Below are positions 13,538 to 20,350 of a stretch of 20,350 bases of DNA, piece by piece. Below the pieces are notes generated by a model, which worked only from the letters and a program-made list of their open reading frames with translations, ran no database searches and had not been told where the DNA came from. This stretch comes from JAKQLP01 sp964562165 (GTDB taxonomy: Bacteria > Patescibacteriota > Dojkabacteria > B142 > OLB20). Both the position numbers and the translations under genes were made by a program. Location of the stretch: positions 1-20,350 of the forward strand of contig CAZLRZ010000012.1 of the NCBI GenBank assembly GCA_964562165.1. The letters are read 5' to 3'. Numbering within the stretch: the first letter of the stretch is position 1; every line of letters starts with the position of its first letter.

Positions 13538-13559
13538 TATAATATATATCATATATATT
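13538..13559 (+). promoter_or_regulatory. -10 box and AT palindrome before mnmA
   Basis: TATAAT at 13538-13543, again as TTGTATAAT, lies 22 nt before the ATG at 13566. Overlapping it, AATATATAT (13541-13549) and ATATATATT (13551-13559) form a perfect 9-bp inverted repeat around one C. It covers the expected transcription start and could be an operator, or merely AT-rich sequence. Confidence 0.4.
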
Positions 13560-13565
13560 GATTTG

Positions 13566-14645
13566 ATGATTGGTATTTCAAATAAGAAAAAAGTGTTTTT
13601 AGCTCTTTCGGGTGGGGTCGATTCTGCCGTGTCGGCGTATCTTCTCAAAGAACAAGGCTATGATGTAATAGGTTGTTTTATGAAAAACTGGTCTGATGAT
13701 TACGGTATTGAAGGCGATTGCCCTTGGGAAGCCGATCAAAAAGATGCGGAAGCTGTTTGTCAGCATCTTGGAATCCCCTTTAGATCTTTCAACTTTGAAA
13801 AAGAATACAGATCTAAAGTAATTAAATACTTTTTTGATGAAATTAAATTGGGCAGGACTCCAAACCCTGACGTGTTATGCAATAAAGATATTAAGTTTGG
13901 AATTTTCTTAGAAAAAGCAATCGAAAACGGTGCTGATTTAATTGCTACCGGCCATTATGCTAAGGTGCAGTTTAATAAAGAAAGTAATGAATACGAATTG
14001 CTTAAAGGAATCGATGAAAACAAAGATCAAAGCTATTTTTTATGTGAATTAAATCAGGAGCAACTTTCAAAAACACTATTCCCTATCGGCGGATTTTTAA
14101 AGCCCGAGATTAGAAGAATTGCTGAGGAGCAAAAGCTCCCAGTTGCCTTTAAGCCTGATTCTCAAGGGATTTGTTTTATTGGGAAAATAAATGTTGGGAA
14201 GTTCCTACGTGAAAATGTTGAAATTCATAAAGGAGAAATAATCGATATCGATTCAGGTATTAAAGTTGGAGATCATGATGGCATTGAATTTTATACCATT
14301 GGTCAAAGAGAAGGTCTAAAAATAGGCGGAGCAAGTGAACCGTATTTTGTTTGCGGAAAAGATAAAATTAAAAATGTACTTTTTGTTGCAAAAGGAAAAA
14401 GCAATAAAAATCTATTTAAAAACGAAGTCCACTTTGAAAACTTATTCTGGCTAAACAAAATTGAAAACGTAAATACTCTGAATTTATCAGCACAGATTAG
14501 ATATCGTCAAAAAGCAGTCCCCGGACGATTAGATTTATTAAACAACATTTTTATATTTGATGAGCCTCAAAGAGCTGTAGCCGAAGGCCAATTGCTTGCA
14601 ATATATGAGGGAGACATTTTGCGAGCTTCTGCTACAATAATTTAA
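13566..14645 (+). CDS. mnmA: tRNA-specific 2-thiouridylase MnmA
   Basis: A 359-residue enzyme that places sulfur on U34 of tRNAs for Lys, Glu and Gln. The ATP PP-loop is LALSGGVDSAVSAY near 12-25; the two catalytic cysteines are C105 in NPDVLCNKDIKFG and C203 in DSQGICFIGK. ATGHYAKV (128-134) and YTIGQREGLKIGG are further family marks. The ATG at 13566 is chosen over the TTG three bases upstream. The stop overlaps the ung start by one base (TAATG) in the pre-gap copy at 14643-14647, so the two genes are coupled. Length is normal. Confidence 0.96.
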   Translation: MIGISNKKKVFLALSGGVDSAVSAYLLKEQGYDVIGCFMKNWSDDYGIEGDCPWEADQKDAEAVCQHLGIPFRSFNFEKEYRSKVIKYFFDEIKLGRTPNPDVLCNKDIKFGIFLEKAIENGADLIATGHYAKVQFNKESNEYELLKGIDENKDQSYFLCELNQEQLSKTLFPIGGFLKPEIRRIAEEQKLPVAFKPDSQGICFIGKINVGKFLRENVEIHKGEIIDIDSGIKVGDHDGIEFYTIGQREGLKIGGASEPYFVCGKDKIKNVLFVAKGKSNKNLFKNEVHFENLFWLNKIENVNTLNLSAQIRYRQKAVPGRLDLLNNIFIFDEPQRAVAEGQLLAIYEGDILRASATII

Positions 14646-14676
14646 TGGAAGTAAATTTAAATTCAGACTGGAAAAA
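14622..14676. repeat. 55-bp copy left of the second N gap (assembly duplicate)
   Basis: This 55-bp segment, holding the last codons of mnmA and the first codons of ung, is identical to 14777-14831 beyond 100 N. Confidence 0.9.
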
Positions 14677-14776
14677 NNNNNNNNNNNNNNNNNNNNNNNN
14701 NNNNNNNNNNNNNNNNNNNNNNNNNNNNNNNNNNNNNNNNNNNNNNNNNNNNNNNNNNNNNNNNNNNNNNNNNNNN
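14677..14776. other. assembly gap (100 N) between mnmA and ung
   Basis: Exactly 100 N between perfect 55-bp duplicates, the same layout as the gap at 9156. Collapsing gap plus one copy restores a TAATG overlap of mnmA and ung, which supports an assembly artefact. Confidence 0.92.
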
Positions 14777-14831
14777 CGAGCTTCTGCTACAATAATTTAA
14801 TGGAAGTAAATTTAAATTCAGACTGGAAAAA
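14777..14831. repeat. 55-bp copy right of the second N gap (assembly duplicate)
   Basis: Identical to 14622-14676. It repeats the end of mnmA before the full-length ung, so the mnmA tail seen here is not a second gene. Confidence 0.9.
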
Positions 14832-15462
14832 TCTTTTAGCTGACGAATTTGAAAAGGACTATTTCAAAAGTCTTGTAGAGTTTGTGAAATCCGAGAATGG
14901 TAAATTTAAAATTTGTCCTCCCGGTAAATACATTTTTAAGGCTTTTGATTCTTGCCCACTAGATTCTTTAAAAGTAGTAATTTTAGGTCAGGATCCATAC
15001 CATACAAAAGGTGTGGCAAATGGATTGGCTTTTTCAACGAATGAAGGTTTGCGAATCCCCCCATCCTTATTAAACATCTACAAAGAAATTTCAAAAGAAT
15101 TCAATTCACCAATGCCCACTTCCCCTGATTTATCACGCTGGGCCAATCAAGGAGTCTTATTACTCAATGCTACTTTGACTGTTCGTGAAGGCTTTGCCGG
15201 ATCTCACCAAGGGAAGGGTTGGGAAACCTTTACCGATGGAGTTATTAAAAAGTTATCTGATGAAAAGCAGAACTTAGTCTTCATTCTTTGGGGAGCTTTC
15301 GCTCGAGGTAAAAAACCTTTAATTGATGCCACAAAACATTTAGTTTTAGAGTCCCCTCACCCATCGCCATTTTCAGCAAATAATGGGTTTTTTGGTAATG
15401 GGCATTTTATAAAGGCAAATGACTACCTTAGGGAAGTTGGGTTCGGTCCAATAATTTGGTAG
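14800..15462 (+). CDS. ung: uracil-DNA glycosylase (family 1)
   Basis: A 220-residue enzyme that removes uracil from DNA at the start of base excision repair. The water-activating loop is VVILGQDPYH with catalytic D65; GLAFS (75-79) stacks on the base; LLNATLTV (121-128) supplies the uracil-specific Asn; LWGAFA (163-168) follows; the leucine-intercalation loop is ESPHPSPFSA with H187. All family 1 motifs are intact and length is close to E. coli Ung (229). The first codons are duplicated at 14645-14676 on the far side of the N gap. It is translated just behind mnmA and converges with the hypothetical gene at 15482. Confidence 0.97.
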   Translation: MEVNLNSDWKNLLADEFEKDYFKSLVEFVKSENGKFKICPPGKYIFKAFDSCPLDSLKVVILGQDPYHTKGVANGLAFSTNEGLRIPPSLLNIYKEISKEFNSPMPTSPDLSRWANQGVLLLNATLTVREGFAGSHQGKGWETFTDGVIKKLSDEKQNLVFILWGAFARGKKPLIDATKHLVLESPHPSPFSANNGFFGNGHFIKANDYLREVGFGPIIW

Positions 15463-15481
15463 ATTGCGATTAACTTTATTA

Positions 15482-15901
15482 TTAGTGGCTTAAGGGATTA
15501 GGAAAAATGTTTCTAAAAGTATTAAGGAATTTATCATAATTAAAGCCACCCATTAACGGTTTCGATAGTCTATAAATTTGATTCATCATCTGCCAACCAT
15601 CATCACTTTCGTATCGATTGAATAGTCCTTTCGGTGCAGCAAAACTACTTAATAAATTACTAGTTGCAAGAATATTGGGACTAAAGGAGTTTTTCCTAGG
15701 TTGAAATCCTTCCCAATTTAACCCGGCTGAAGCTAATTTAAAATCGGCGTTAGGAATAAATTGACGATTTTGGTTTTTTAAATAATCGTAAGGAAATGAA
15801 TATAAACCAATATCTTTTGGGTTCCTTCTATAATCATCCTTAAGTTCGTTAAATAATTCAAAAGGATTGACCAAACTACGATTACTAAAACCGTTATCCA
15901 T
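15482..15901 (-). CDS. hypothetical protein of unknown family
   Basis: A 139-residue protein starting at ATG. No known domain is recognised. It is rich in Asn, Phe, Tyr, Ser and Arg, has no membrane helix or signal peptide, and few charged clusters. Aromatic and Pro-Asn-Pro pieces (RRNPKDIGLYSFPYDYL, NIFPNPLSH) suggest a partly disordered or surface-binding protein. It lies 56 bp downstream of ppa on the same strand and ends 19 bp from the convergent end of ung, so it fills its slot tightly, which favours a real gene. It may be the last gene of a hisS-ppa unit. Confidence 0.6.
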   Translation of the reverse strand: MDNGFSNRSLVNPFELFNELKDDYRRNPKDIGLYSFPYDYLKNQNRQFIPNADFKLASAGLNWEGFQPRKNSFSPNILATSNLLSSFAAPKGLFNRYESDDGWQMMNQIYRLSKPLMGGFNYDKFLNTFRNIFPNPLSH

Positions 15902-15957
15902 AATAACCTCTGTAAAACGCTAATTATATATCCTGCTATGGCTTTTTGTAAACTTTT

Positions 15958-16563
15958 TTAATCTTCCTCTTTAGGGAAAGTCTCTTCGAAAAGCTTTTGG
16001 GCTTCTGCGATGATCTTGTAGGCTTGATCTACTCCGCCCCATCCTTCGACTACGACTTTTTTGTCGGTTTGACCTTTGTATTTAAATTGAAGGTCTTTGT
16101 ATCTTTCGAAGAAGAAAGCGATTTCATCCTTTTGATGTTCCGAGATGTCATCAATTGATTTGATGTGCTTAAAGCGAATATCATCAACTGGAACAGCTAG
16201 AATTTTATCGTCTTTTTCACCGGAATCGTTAAAAAGCATTACGCCGATTGGTCTTACTGAGATTAAGCAACCTGGGAAGGTTGGATATGTGATTAGGCAC
16301 ATTACATCGAGTAAGTCTTGGTCTTCGTCCCAGGTCTGTGGAATTGCTCCGTATTCAATTGGGTATGGAAGTTTTTCAAATAAAACTCTATCTAATTTGA
16401 TTAGGCCGGTTTTGGTGTGGAATTCGTATTTATTGATTGATCCCATTGGTGTTTCAACGAGCATATTGATTTCCTTTGGTGCATCATCACCTACTGGTAA
16501 ACCAAAAAGTGGGTTTATTTTCTTTCTAAAAATCTTGTCTTTTATATTTGCAATGTCTGCCAT
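15958..16563 (-). CDS. ppa: inorganic pyrophosphatase (family I)
   Basis: A 201-residue soluble pyrophosphatase that hydrolyses PPi and so pulls biosynthetic reactions such as tRNA charging forward. The metal-binding acidic signature reads DQDLLDVMCL, with the three Asp of the usual DxDPxD; the Pro is Leu here. FNDSGEKDDKILAVP supplies the next two metal-binding Asp. YPIEYGAIPQTW (usually YP.nYGfiP.T) and the late VEGW (usually V.gW) also fit. It is somewhat longer than E. coli PPase (176 aa) because of an N-terminal extension. It starts 24 bp downstream of hisS on the same strand, a functionally sensible pairing because aminoacylation releases PPi. Confidence 0.95.
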   Translation of the reverse strand: MADIANIKDKIFRKKINPLFGLPVGDDAPKEINMLVETPMGSINKYEFHTKTGLIKLDRVLFEKLPYPIEYGAIPQTWDEDQDLLDVMCLITYPTFPGCLISVRPIGVMLFNDSGEKDDKILAVPVDDIRFKHIKSIDDISEHQKDEIAFFFERYKDLQFKYKGQTDKKVVVEGWGGVDQAYKIIAEAQKLFEETFPKEED

Positions 16564-16587
16564 AGCTAAAAAAGTTAAAAAGATAAA

Positions 16588-17859
16588 TTAAGAATTTTGT
16601 AAAATTTCGATAAGTTGATCTTTGACTACTACGCTTTGTTTTTGAGCTTTCATGTCTTTGATGTTGTAAACGCCTAAGCTTTTTTCATCTTCTCCTATAG
16701 TTATAACATAAGGGATGTTCTTTTTTGAAGCGTATTCAAATTGTTTTTTTAATGGCTTGATGCTAGGGTACATAAGGGTTTCTATCCCTTTGTTTCTAAG
16801 TTCGGTGGCAATTTGGAAAGATTCCTTAGCAAGTTCTGCGTTAAAAATTGTTACCATAACTTTGATTTTGTTTTCGATCTTTGGAAGCATATCTCGTTCT
16901 TTCATTACTTCAAGGATTCTTTCTAGACCAAATGATCCGCCTGTTGCGGGGATATCCATTCCGGTAAAAGTCCCGACAAGTTTATCATATCTGCCGCAAC
17001 CTCCAACCGAACCGATATTGCCTTCAATAATCTTCCATTCCCAAACTGGTCCAGTGTAATAGCTAAGTCCTCTTGCAATTGTAAGATCAAACATTAACTT
17101 TTCATCATCGACTAAATTCAAAATTGTAAGGACTTCATCAATACCCTCTTTTGCTTCTGGAATATCTTTGAGTTTTTCGGCAAGTTCTTTAATATTAAGA
17201 TCCATCAGACCAATTAGCTTGTTAATTCCATCATCTGAAATCCCCCTCTTTTGTAGTTCAATTTTGTTTTCTTCAAGATCCCTTTTATCCCAATCGTCAA
17301 TAACGTAAACTAATCCTAGGAATTGGTTCTCGGCATCGAGATATTTAGAAATTCCATTCAAAATTTTTCGATTATTTAGCCTAACAACAAAATCTTTAAA
17401 GCCTAAAGTGTTTAATATTTCTATACCCATTTGAATATATTCTGCGTCAGCAGTCATATCTTTTGCGCCAAAAATATCGGCATCACATTGATAAAACTCT
17501 CTAAATCTACCACGTTGGGTATTATCGGCTCGCCAAACAGGCTGTATTTGATATCTCTTCCAGGGTAAAGTTATTTGATTTTGATATTGAGCCATCACCC
17601 TACTTGCTGGGACTGTAAGATCGTATTTTAAAGCAATTCTTCTGCCACCAAAATCTTCAAAGTTATATACTAGTTTTTCTTGCTCGCCGTATTTTCCCAT
17701 CAGAATGTCAAAATATTCTAAGGCAGGAGTTTCGATTGGCTCATACCCATATTTTTCAAATATTTTTGAAATTGTTTTTATTACGAATTGTCTTTGCCAA
17801 AGTTCAGCAGGAAGAAAGTCCCTGAAACCTTTTAAAAGCCTAGCTTGTATTTGTGCCAT
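16588..17859 (-). CDS. hisS: histidyl-tRNA synthetase
   Basis: A 423-residue class II synthetase that charges tRNA-His. It begins with LLKGFRDFLPAE (family start) and ETPALEYFDILMGKYGE (motif 1 region). LTVPASRVMAQ leads to motif 2, QPVWRADNTQRGRFREFYQC. The histidine-specific signature is ARGLSYYTGPVWE, and motif 3 is GGSFGLERIL. The C-terminal anticodon-binding domain follows from about NKIKVMVTIF. Length is normal. It is divergent from the small membrane-protein gene across a 72-bp AT-rich spacer, with ppa directly downstream. Confidence 0.97.
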   Translation of the reverse strand: MAQIQARLLKGFRDFLPAELWQRQFVIKTISKIFEKYGYEPIETPALEYFDILMGKYGEQEKLVYNFEDFGGRRIALKYDLTVPASRVMAQYQNQITLPWKRYQIQPVWRADNTQRGRFREFYQCDADIFGAKDMTADAEYIQMGIEILNTLGFKDFVVRLNNRKILNGISKYLDAENQFLGLVYVIDDWDKRDLEENKIELQKRGISDDGINKLIGLMDLNIKELAEKLKDIPEAKEGIDEVLTILNLVDDEKLMFDLTIARGLSYYTGPVWEWKIIEGNIGSVGGCGRYDKLVGTFTGMDIPATGGSFGLERILEVMKERDMLPKIENKIKVMVTIFNAELAKESFQIATELRNKGIETLMYPSIKPLKKQFEYASKKNIPYVITIGEDEKSLGVYNIKDMKAQKQSVVVKDQLIEILQNS

Positions 17860-17931
17860 AACGAAAAATTTATTTAGTTAATTTTATCACATTGATATGA
17901 TATATTATATTAGATTACAGAAATCAAAATA

Positions 17932-18132
17932 ATGGCACAAAACAGAAAAATCGGTCAAGGAACCTTAAATAGCATCATCGCTTTAGTCTTATTCTTCTTG
18001 ATAATCGATATTATAATTGCATTCATAATGTTCTTTAAAATCGATTTGAATCAAATGTTCCAAGGGCAAAATATAAATGTAACCACAGACAATGTGGTTA
18101 AAGTTGTGACTACGGATAATACTACCTTTTAA
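17932..18132 (+). CDS. small single-helix membrane protein
   Basis: A 66-residue protein: a short basic N-terminus (NRKIGQG), one long hydrophobic helix (about 13-41, rich in Ile, Phe and Leu), then a polar Thr/Asn/Val tail (NINVTTDNVVKVVTTDN). It would sit in the membrane with the N-terminus inside by the positive-inside rule. No family is recognised. Its end overlaps the convergent YerC-like gene by 11 bp. It is divergent from hisS. Confidence 0.6.
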   Translation: MAQNRKIGQGTLNSIIALVLFFLIIDIIIAFIMFFKIDLNQMFQGQNINVTTDNVVKVVTTDNTTF

Positions 18133-18397
18133 GTCTTTCCAAAATTAGCTTATAGCCGTCGTTCCCATATTTGAAGTTTTCGCTGACTTTTGCGATAGTG
18201 GCAGATGAAGCGCCAGTTTCTCGTTGTATCTGAGTGTATGGAAGCCCTTGTTCAAGCATTTGAACGATTCCAATACGCATTCCGATACTTTCTTGTTCTG
18301 TATTCGAAAGTAAATCTTTTAAAAACAATTTGATTTCTTCAACATTTCTAAGTTTCAAAAAGGCCTGTGCAAGTAAGGTTAAATTATCTTTATCCAT
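18122..18397 (-). CDS. YerC/TrpR-like DNA-binding regulator
   Basis: A 91-residue protein of the YerC/YecD (TrpR-fold) family. LTLLAQAFLKLRNVEEIKLF forms the N-terminal helices. The helix-turn-helix is GLPYTQIQRETGASSATIAK, and the ending NFKYGNDGYKLILERL is the family's signature (usually YGnDGY..vl.rl). Most members are putative repressors of unknown ligand. The ATG at 18397 is preferred over an in-frame GTG at 18418. It lies 48 bp downstream of the aminotransferase gene on the same strand, so a regulatory link to amino-acid metabolism is possible but not shown. Confidence 0.85.
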   Translation of the reverse strand: MDKDNLTLLAQAFLKLRNVEEIKLFLKDLLSNTEQESIGMRIGIVQMLEQGLPYTQIQRETGASSATIAKVSENFKYGNDGYKLILERLKR

Positions 18398-18445
18398 AAT
18401 AGTATTTTTAAAAGACACTTTCGTAAGTTAAATTGACTTAATGGG

Positions 18446-19579
18446 TTAAGAGTATTCTATAACAAATTTGCCGATTCTGGAAATACCTTTTTCAAATATT
18501 TCAGTGTTTTGTAAAAGAGAAATTACGATAGTTGGACTATTGGCTTCAAAATCGTAAAAGTAGCCGGGGTGTACGCCTAGCTTGAATTCTTTAAGGAGCT
18601 TGATTGCAATTTCCTCGTTTTCCCACGTTAAAGTGCTGAAGCTGATGCAGGCATGAATACCGCCTTGTGGTAATGCGCATTTTATTTTTGGATTATCTTT
18701 TATAAAAGTTTTTAAAATATTTCGGTTTTCTATCAGATTTTGAAGCCATGCTGGACTAAGCTCTTTTGATTTTTTTAAAATCGTAGGTAATAAATACTGG
18801 CTTAATTGGTTGGTATTTAGGTAAGTATCGTTAATGGTTTCAAGTTCATCGACTAACTCATCGTTACCTTCACCTAGGATGTTTATCCAAGCAAGTTTTA
18901 AATCAGGCATGGCCGAGGTTTTTGAGATGCCATTTAAAAGAATGGTTGTTGCCTTTTCGGGATAATATTTGATAGTAGAAACTTTATCGAAAATATAATC
19001 CGAGAAAACTTCATCAATGATTAATGTAACTTTGTTTTCTTCGCATATTTTATAAATTTCATCCAAAGTGGTTTGATCGATTACTGAGCCAGTTGGATTG
19101 TTTGGGGAAATTAATACCAAAGCTTTAGTCCCATTAATCTCTTTCTTGATTGATTCAATGTCTATTTCCCATTTTGTTTCTACCATTTTTAATTGGTAGA
19201 AATCATATTTTGTTTGGGTAAATTTGCAGATGAATTCAAATAAAGGGTAAGAAGGTTTTGGTAATAGGATCTTCCCAGGATTGTCTTTTAAAGCTGTAAA
19301 AAGCTGATTATAGCTTTCTGAAGTTGATGCTGTAATGATTAGATTCTCGGGATTAATAGTTATATGCCTATCTGCATAGTAGCTTTGAATGGCTTTTCTG
19401 GCAGTTAAAAGCCCTTTAGGTTCTGGTTCATACTTTCTACTTTTATAATATTCCTGTATAAAGGGCGCTAAGTCATCAAATGAAATTTGGGGTTTTAAAC
19501 TGGTGAAATTTGTATTGATTAGGTTTATAAAATCTTTGTGGGATTGTAGTTTTTCAAGTTCTTGGGTATATCTATTCAT
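18446..19579 (-). CDS. PLP-dependent aminotransferase-like protein (class I/II)
   Basis: A 377-residue fold type I enzyme. Marks are TASTSESYNQLF (the cofactor-phosphate turn), LISPNNPTGSVI (157-167), TLIIDEVFSDYIFD with the PLP-pyridine Asp189, and NGISKTSAMPDLKLAW with Schiff-base Lys220. The segment that normally carries the Arg binding the substrate alpha-carboxylate (yvRlS in most) reads TIVISLLQ, so this Arg seems to be Val. That would alter substrate binding, or my alignment is off by a few residues. The amino substrate cannot be told. It starts 7 bp after the methyltransferase gene and is followed by the YerC-like gene, all on one strand. Confidence 0.85.
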   Translation of the reverse strand: MNRYTQELEKLQSHKDFINLINTNFTSLKPQISFDDLAPFIQEYYKSRKYEPEPKGLLTARKAIQSYYADRHITINPENLIITASTSESYNQLFTALKDNPGKILLPKPSYPLFEFICKFTQTKYDFYQLKMVETKWEIDIESIKKEINGTKALVLISPNNPTGSVIDQTTLDEIYKICEENKVTLIIDEVFSDYIFDKVSTIKYYPEKATTILLNGISKTSAMPDLKLAWINILGEGNDELVDELETINDTYLNTNQLSQYLLPTILKKSKELSPAWLQNLIENRNILKTFIKDNPKIKCALPQGGIHACISFSTLTWENEEIAIKLLKEFKLGVHPGYFYDFEANSPTIVISLLQNTEIFEKGISRIGKFVIEYS

Positions 19580-19586
19580 AGTAAAT

Positions 19587-20312
19587 TTATTTTGATAGGA
19601 CTATGTAGAGTTCGTTATTTAAACTGATCTTTTTTTGTCTTAATTTTAATCCAAAAATTTTTGCGGAACTGGAAATGTCTTCGAGTGTCCACCACCTTTG
19701 TGTTATTTCTGATCGAAAGATCTCTTTATTTGTATAAAATGATTCTTCGCTAATTGTGAGGTTCTTTTCAGAATTGAATTTTACTACTTTAAATTGATAG
19801 TTCTTAAGGCCTAGGTCGTTTTCAGGTATTTCATAGTCGAAATTCAACTTTTCTATGTTAAATGTTTTTATATCGTCAATATTTATTAAGAGCTTTCCTT
19901 TGGGGGTCAGAATTGAAAAACATTTCACTATAAATTCTTCCAAGGATTTATCAGTAAGGCAGATTTCATTTAAAGCATTCCAGAATAGAAAAATCCCATC
20001 AAATTTTTGATCTCCAAAATCAAAATCGTTAAAGTCTGCATTAATAACATCTTTGGAATTGATTTGTGGGAGCTTCTTTTTGAGCATATCTAAATGCTCT
20101 TTTGTAATGTCTAAGCCAACGATTCTTTTGAAATAGTTATAGTTAAATAAGGGGATCAAATGCCTGCCTGTGCCGCAGCCGAGATCTAAAACAGTGGAAT
20201 CCTTTTTAAAGACTTTTTTAATTAAAAGCAATTCTTCTAAAACAATGTCCTTTCCTTTAGAAATTTGAGATGTTAAGTCGTAGTATTTTGCCGTGCGGCT
20301 ATCGTTTTTCAA
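19587..20312 (-). CDS. class I SAM-dependent methyltransferase
   Basis: A 241-residue protein. SAM motif I is VLDLGCGTGR (41-50), followed by IVGLDITKEHLDML (acidic end of strand 2), INADFNDFDFGDQKFDGIFL (motifs II/III) and GKLLINID. It resembles small-molecule methyltransferases with a C-terminal beta sheet (YTNKEIFRSEITQRWWTLED) and an ending of the type LYIVLSK. The substrate is unknown. No ATG is present before residue 70 or so, so the start is taken as TTG at 20312; an upstream stop in frame lies 15 codons or fewer away. The 7-bp spacing to the aminotransferase gene suggests one operon. Confidence 0.82.
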   Translation of the reverse strand: MKNDSRTAKYYDLTSQISKGKDIVLEELLLIKKVFKKDSTVLDLGCGTGRHLIPLFNYNYFKRIVGLDITKEHLDMLKKKLPQINSKDVINADFNDFDFGDQKFDGIFLFWNALNEICLTDKSLEEFIVKCFSILTPKGKLLINIDDIKTFNIEKLNFDYEIPENDLGLKNYQFKVVKFNSEKNLTISEESFYTNKEIFRSEITQRWWTLEDISSSAKIFGLKLRQKKISLNNELYIVLSK

Positions 20313-20350
20313 TTTAAATTTATATCTTTAATATTTTGAGCGTCAGCGAA

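Noticed and set aside
9101..14831. 55-bp direct repeats as attachment sites or target duplications of a mobile element
   Set aside because: Each pair flanks only exactly 100 N, has different sequence at the two loci, and contains ordinary gene starts; assembly overlap explains both.

Overview
The window is low-GC, densely packed bacterial DNA. It reads like a small-genome, probably uncultivated lineage of the Candidate Phyla Radiation (Patescibacteria) type. That placement is inferred from gene content and style: short versions of universal proteins (HrcA 243 aa, UvrC 520 aa), starts without Shine-Dalgarno motifs, TATAAT boxes very close to start codons, and overlapping genes. TGA acts as a stop (for example at the end of the threonine synthase-like gene), so the genetic code looks standard. 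Two runs of exactly 100 N interrupt the sequence. Each is flanked by a perfect 55-bp duplication of the adjacent sequence, so both look like unmerged contig overlaps and not missing DNA.

Layout. 1-642: the 3' part of an AlkD-type DNA glycosylase gene. 643-1205: a doubtful, possibly frameshifted small minus-strand gene. 1206-3000: a small zinc-ribbon protein and uvrC. 2983-4026 (minus): a degenerate Fic-like protein with a C-terminal winged helix. 4080-4279 (minus): tRNA-Thr(CGU) and tRNA-Gly(CCC). 4289-4471 (minus): a LysW-like zinc-ribbon protein. 4534-8258: a compact plus-strand cluster of a threonine synthase-like PLP enzyme, a membrane-anchored FAM173-like methyltransferase, an ATP-grasp ligase and an NlpC/P60-like cysteine hydrolase. 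8287-12024: the heat-shock operon hrcA-grpE-dnaK, with a CIRCE operator overlapping its promoter and a strong terminator at its end. 12053-13465 (minus): glycyl-tRNA synthetase. 13566-15462: mnmA and ung, which overlap by one base once the gap is collapsed. 15482-17859 (minus): hisS, ppa and a hypothetical gene. 17932-18132: a one-helix membrane protein. 18122-20312 (minus): a YerC/TrpR-like regulator, a PLP aminotransferase and a SAM methyltransferase.

The most unusual item is GrpE. Its N-terminus carries about 92 residues with 35 cysteines in a C-x-C-x-x pattern, resembling a metallothionein fused to the DnaK nucleotide-exchange factor. This suggests, by inference only, that metal or redox state could feed into the chaperone cycle or that the extension binds metal. 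Second is the PLP enzyme / methyltransferase / ATP-grasp / NlpC-P60 cluster, which has the parts expected of an amino-acid or peptide ligation and trimming pathway of unknown product. Third is the Fic-fold protein that has lost both its catalytic and its inhibitory motif but keeps a DNA-binding domain.
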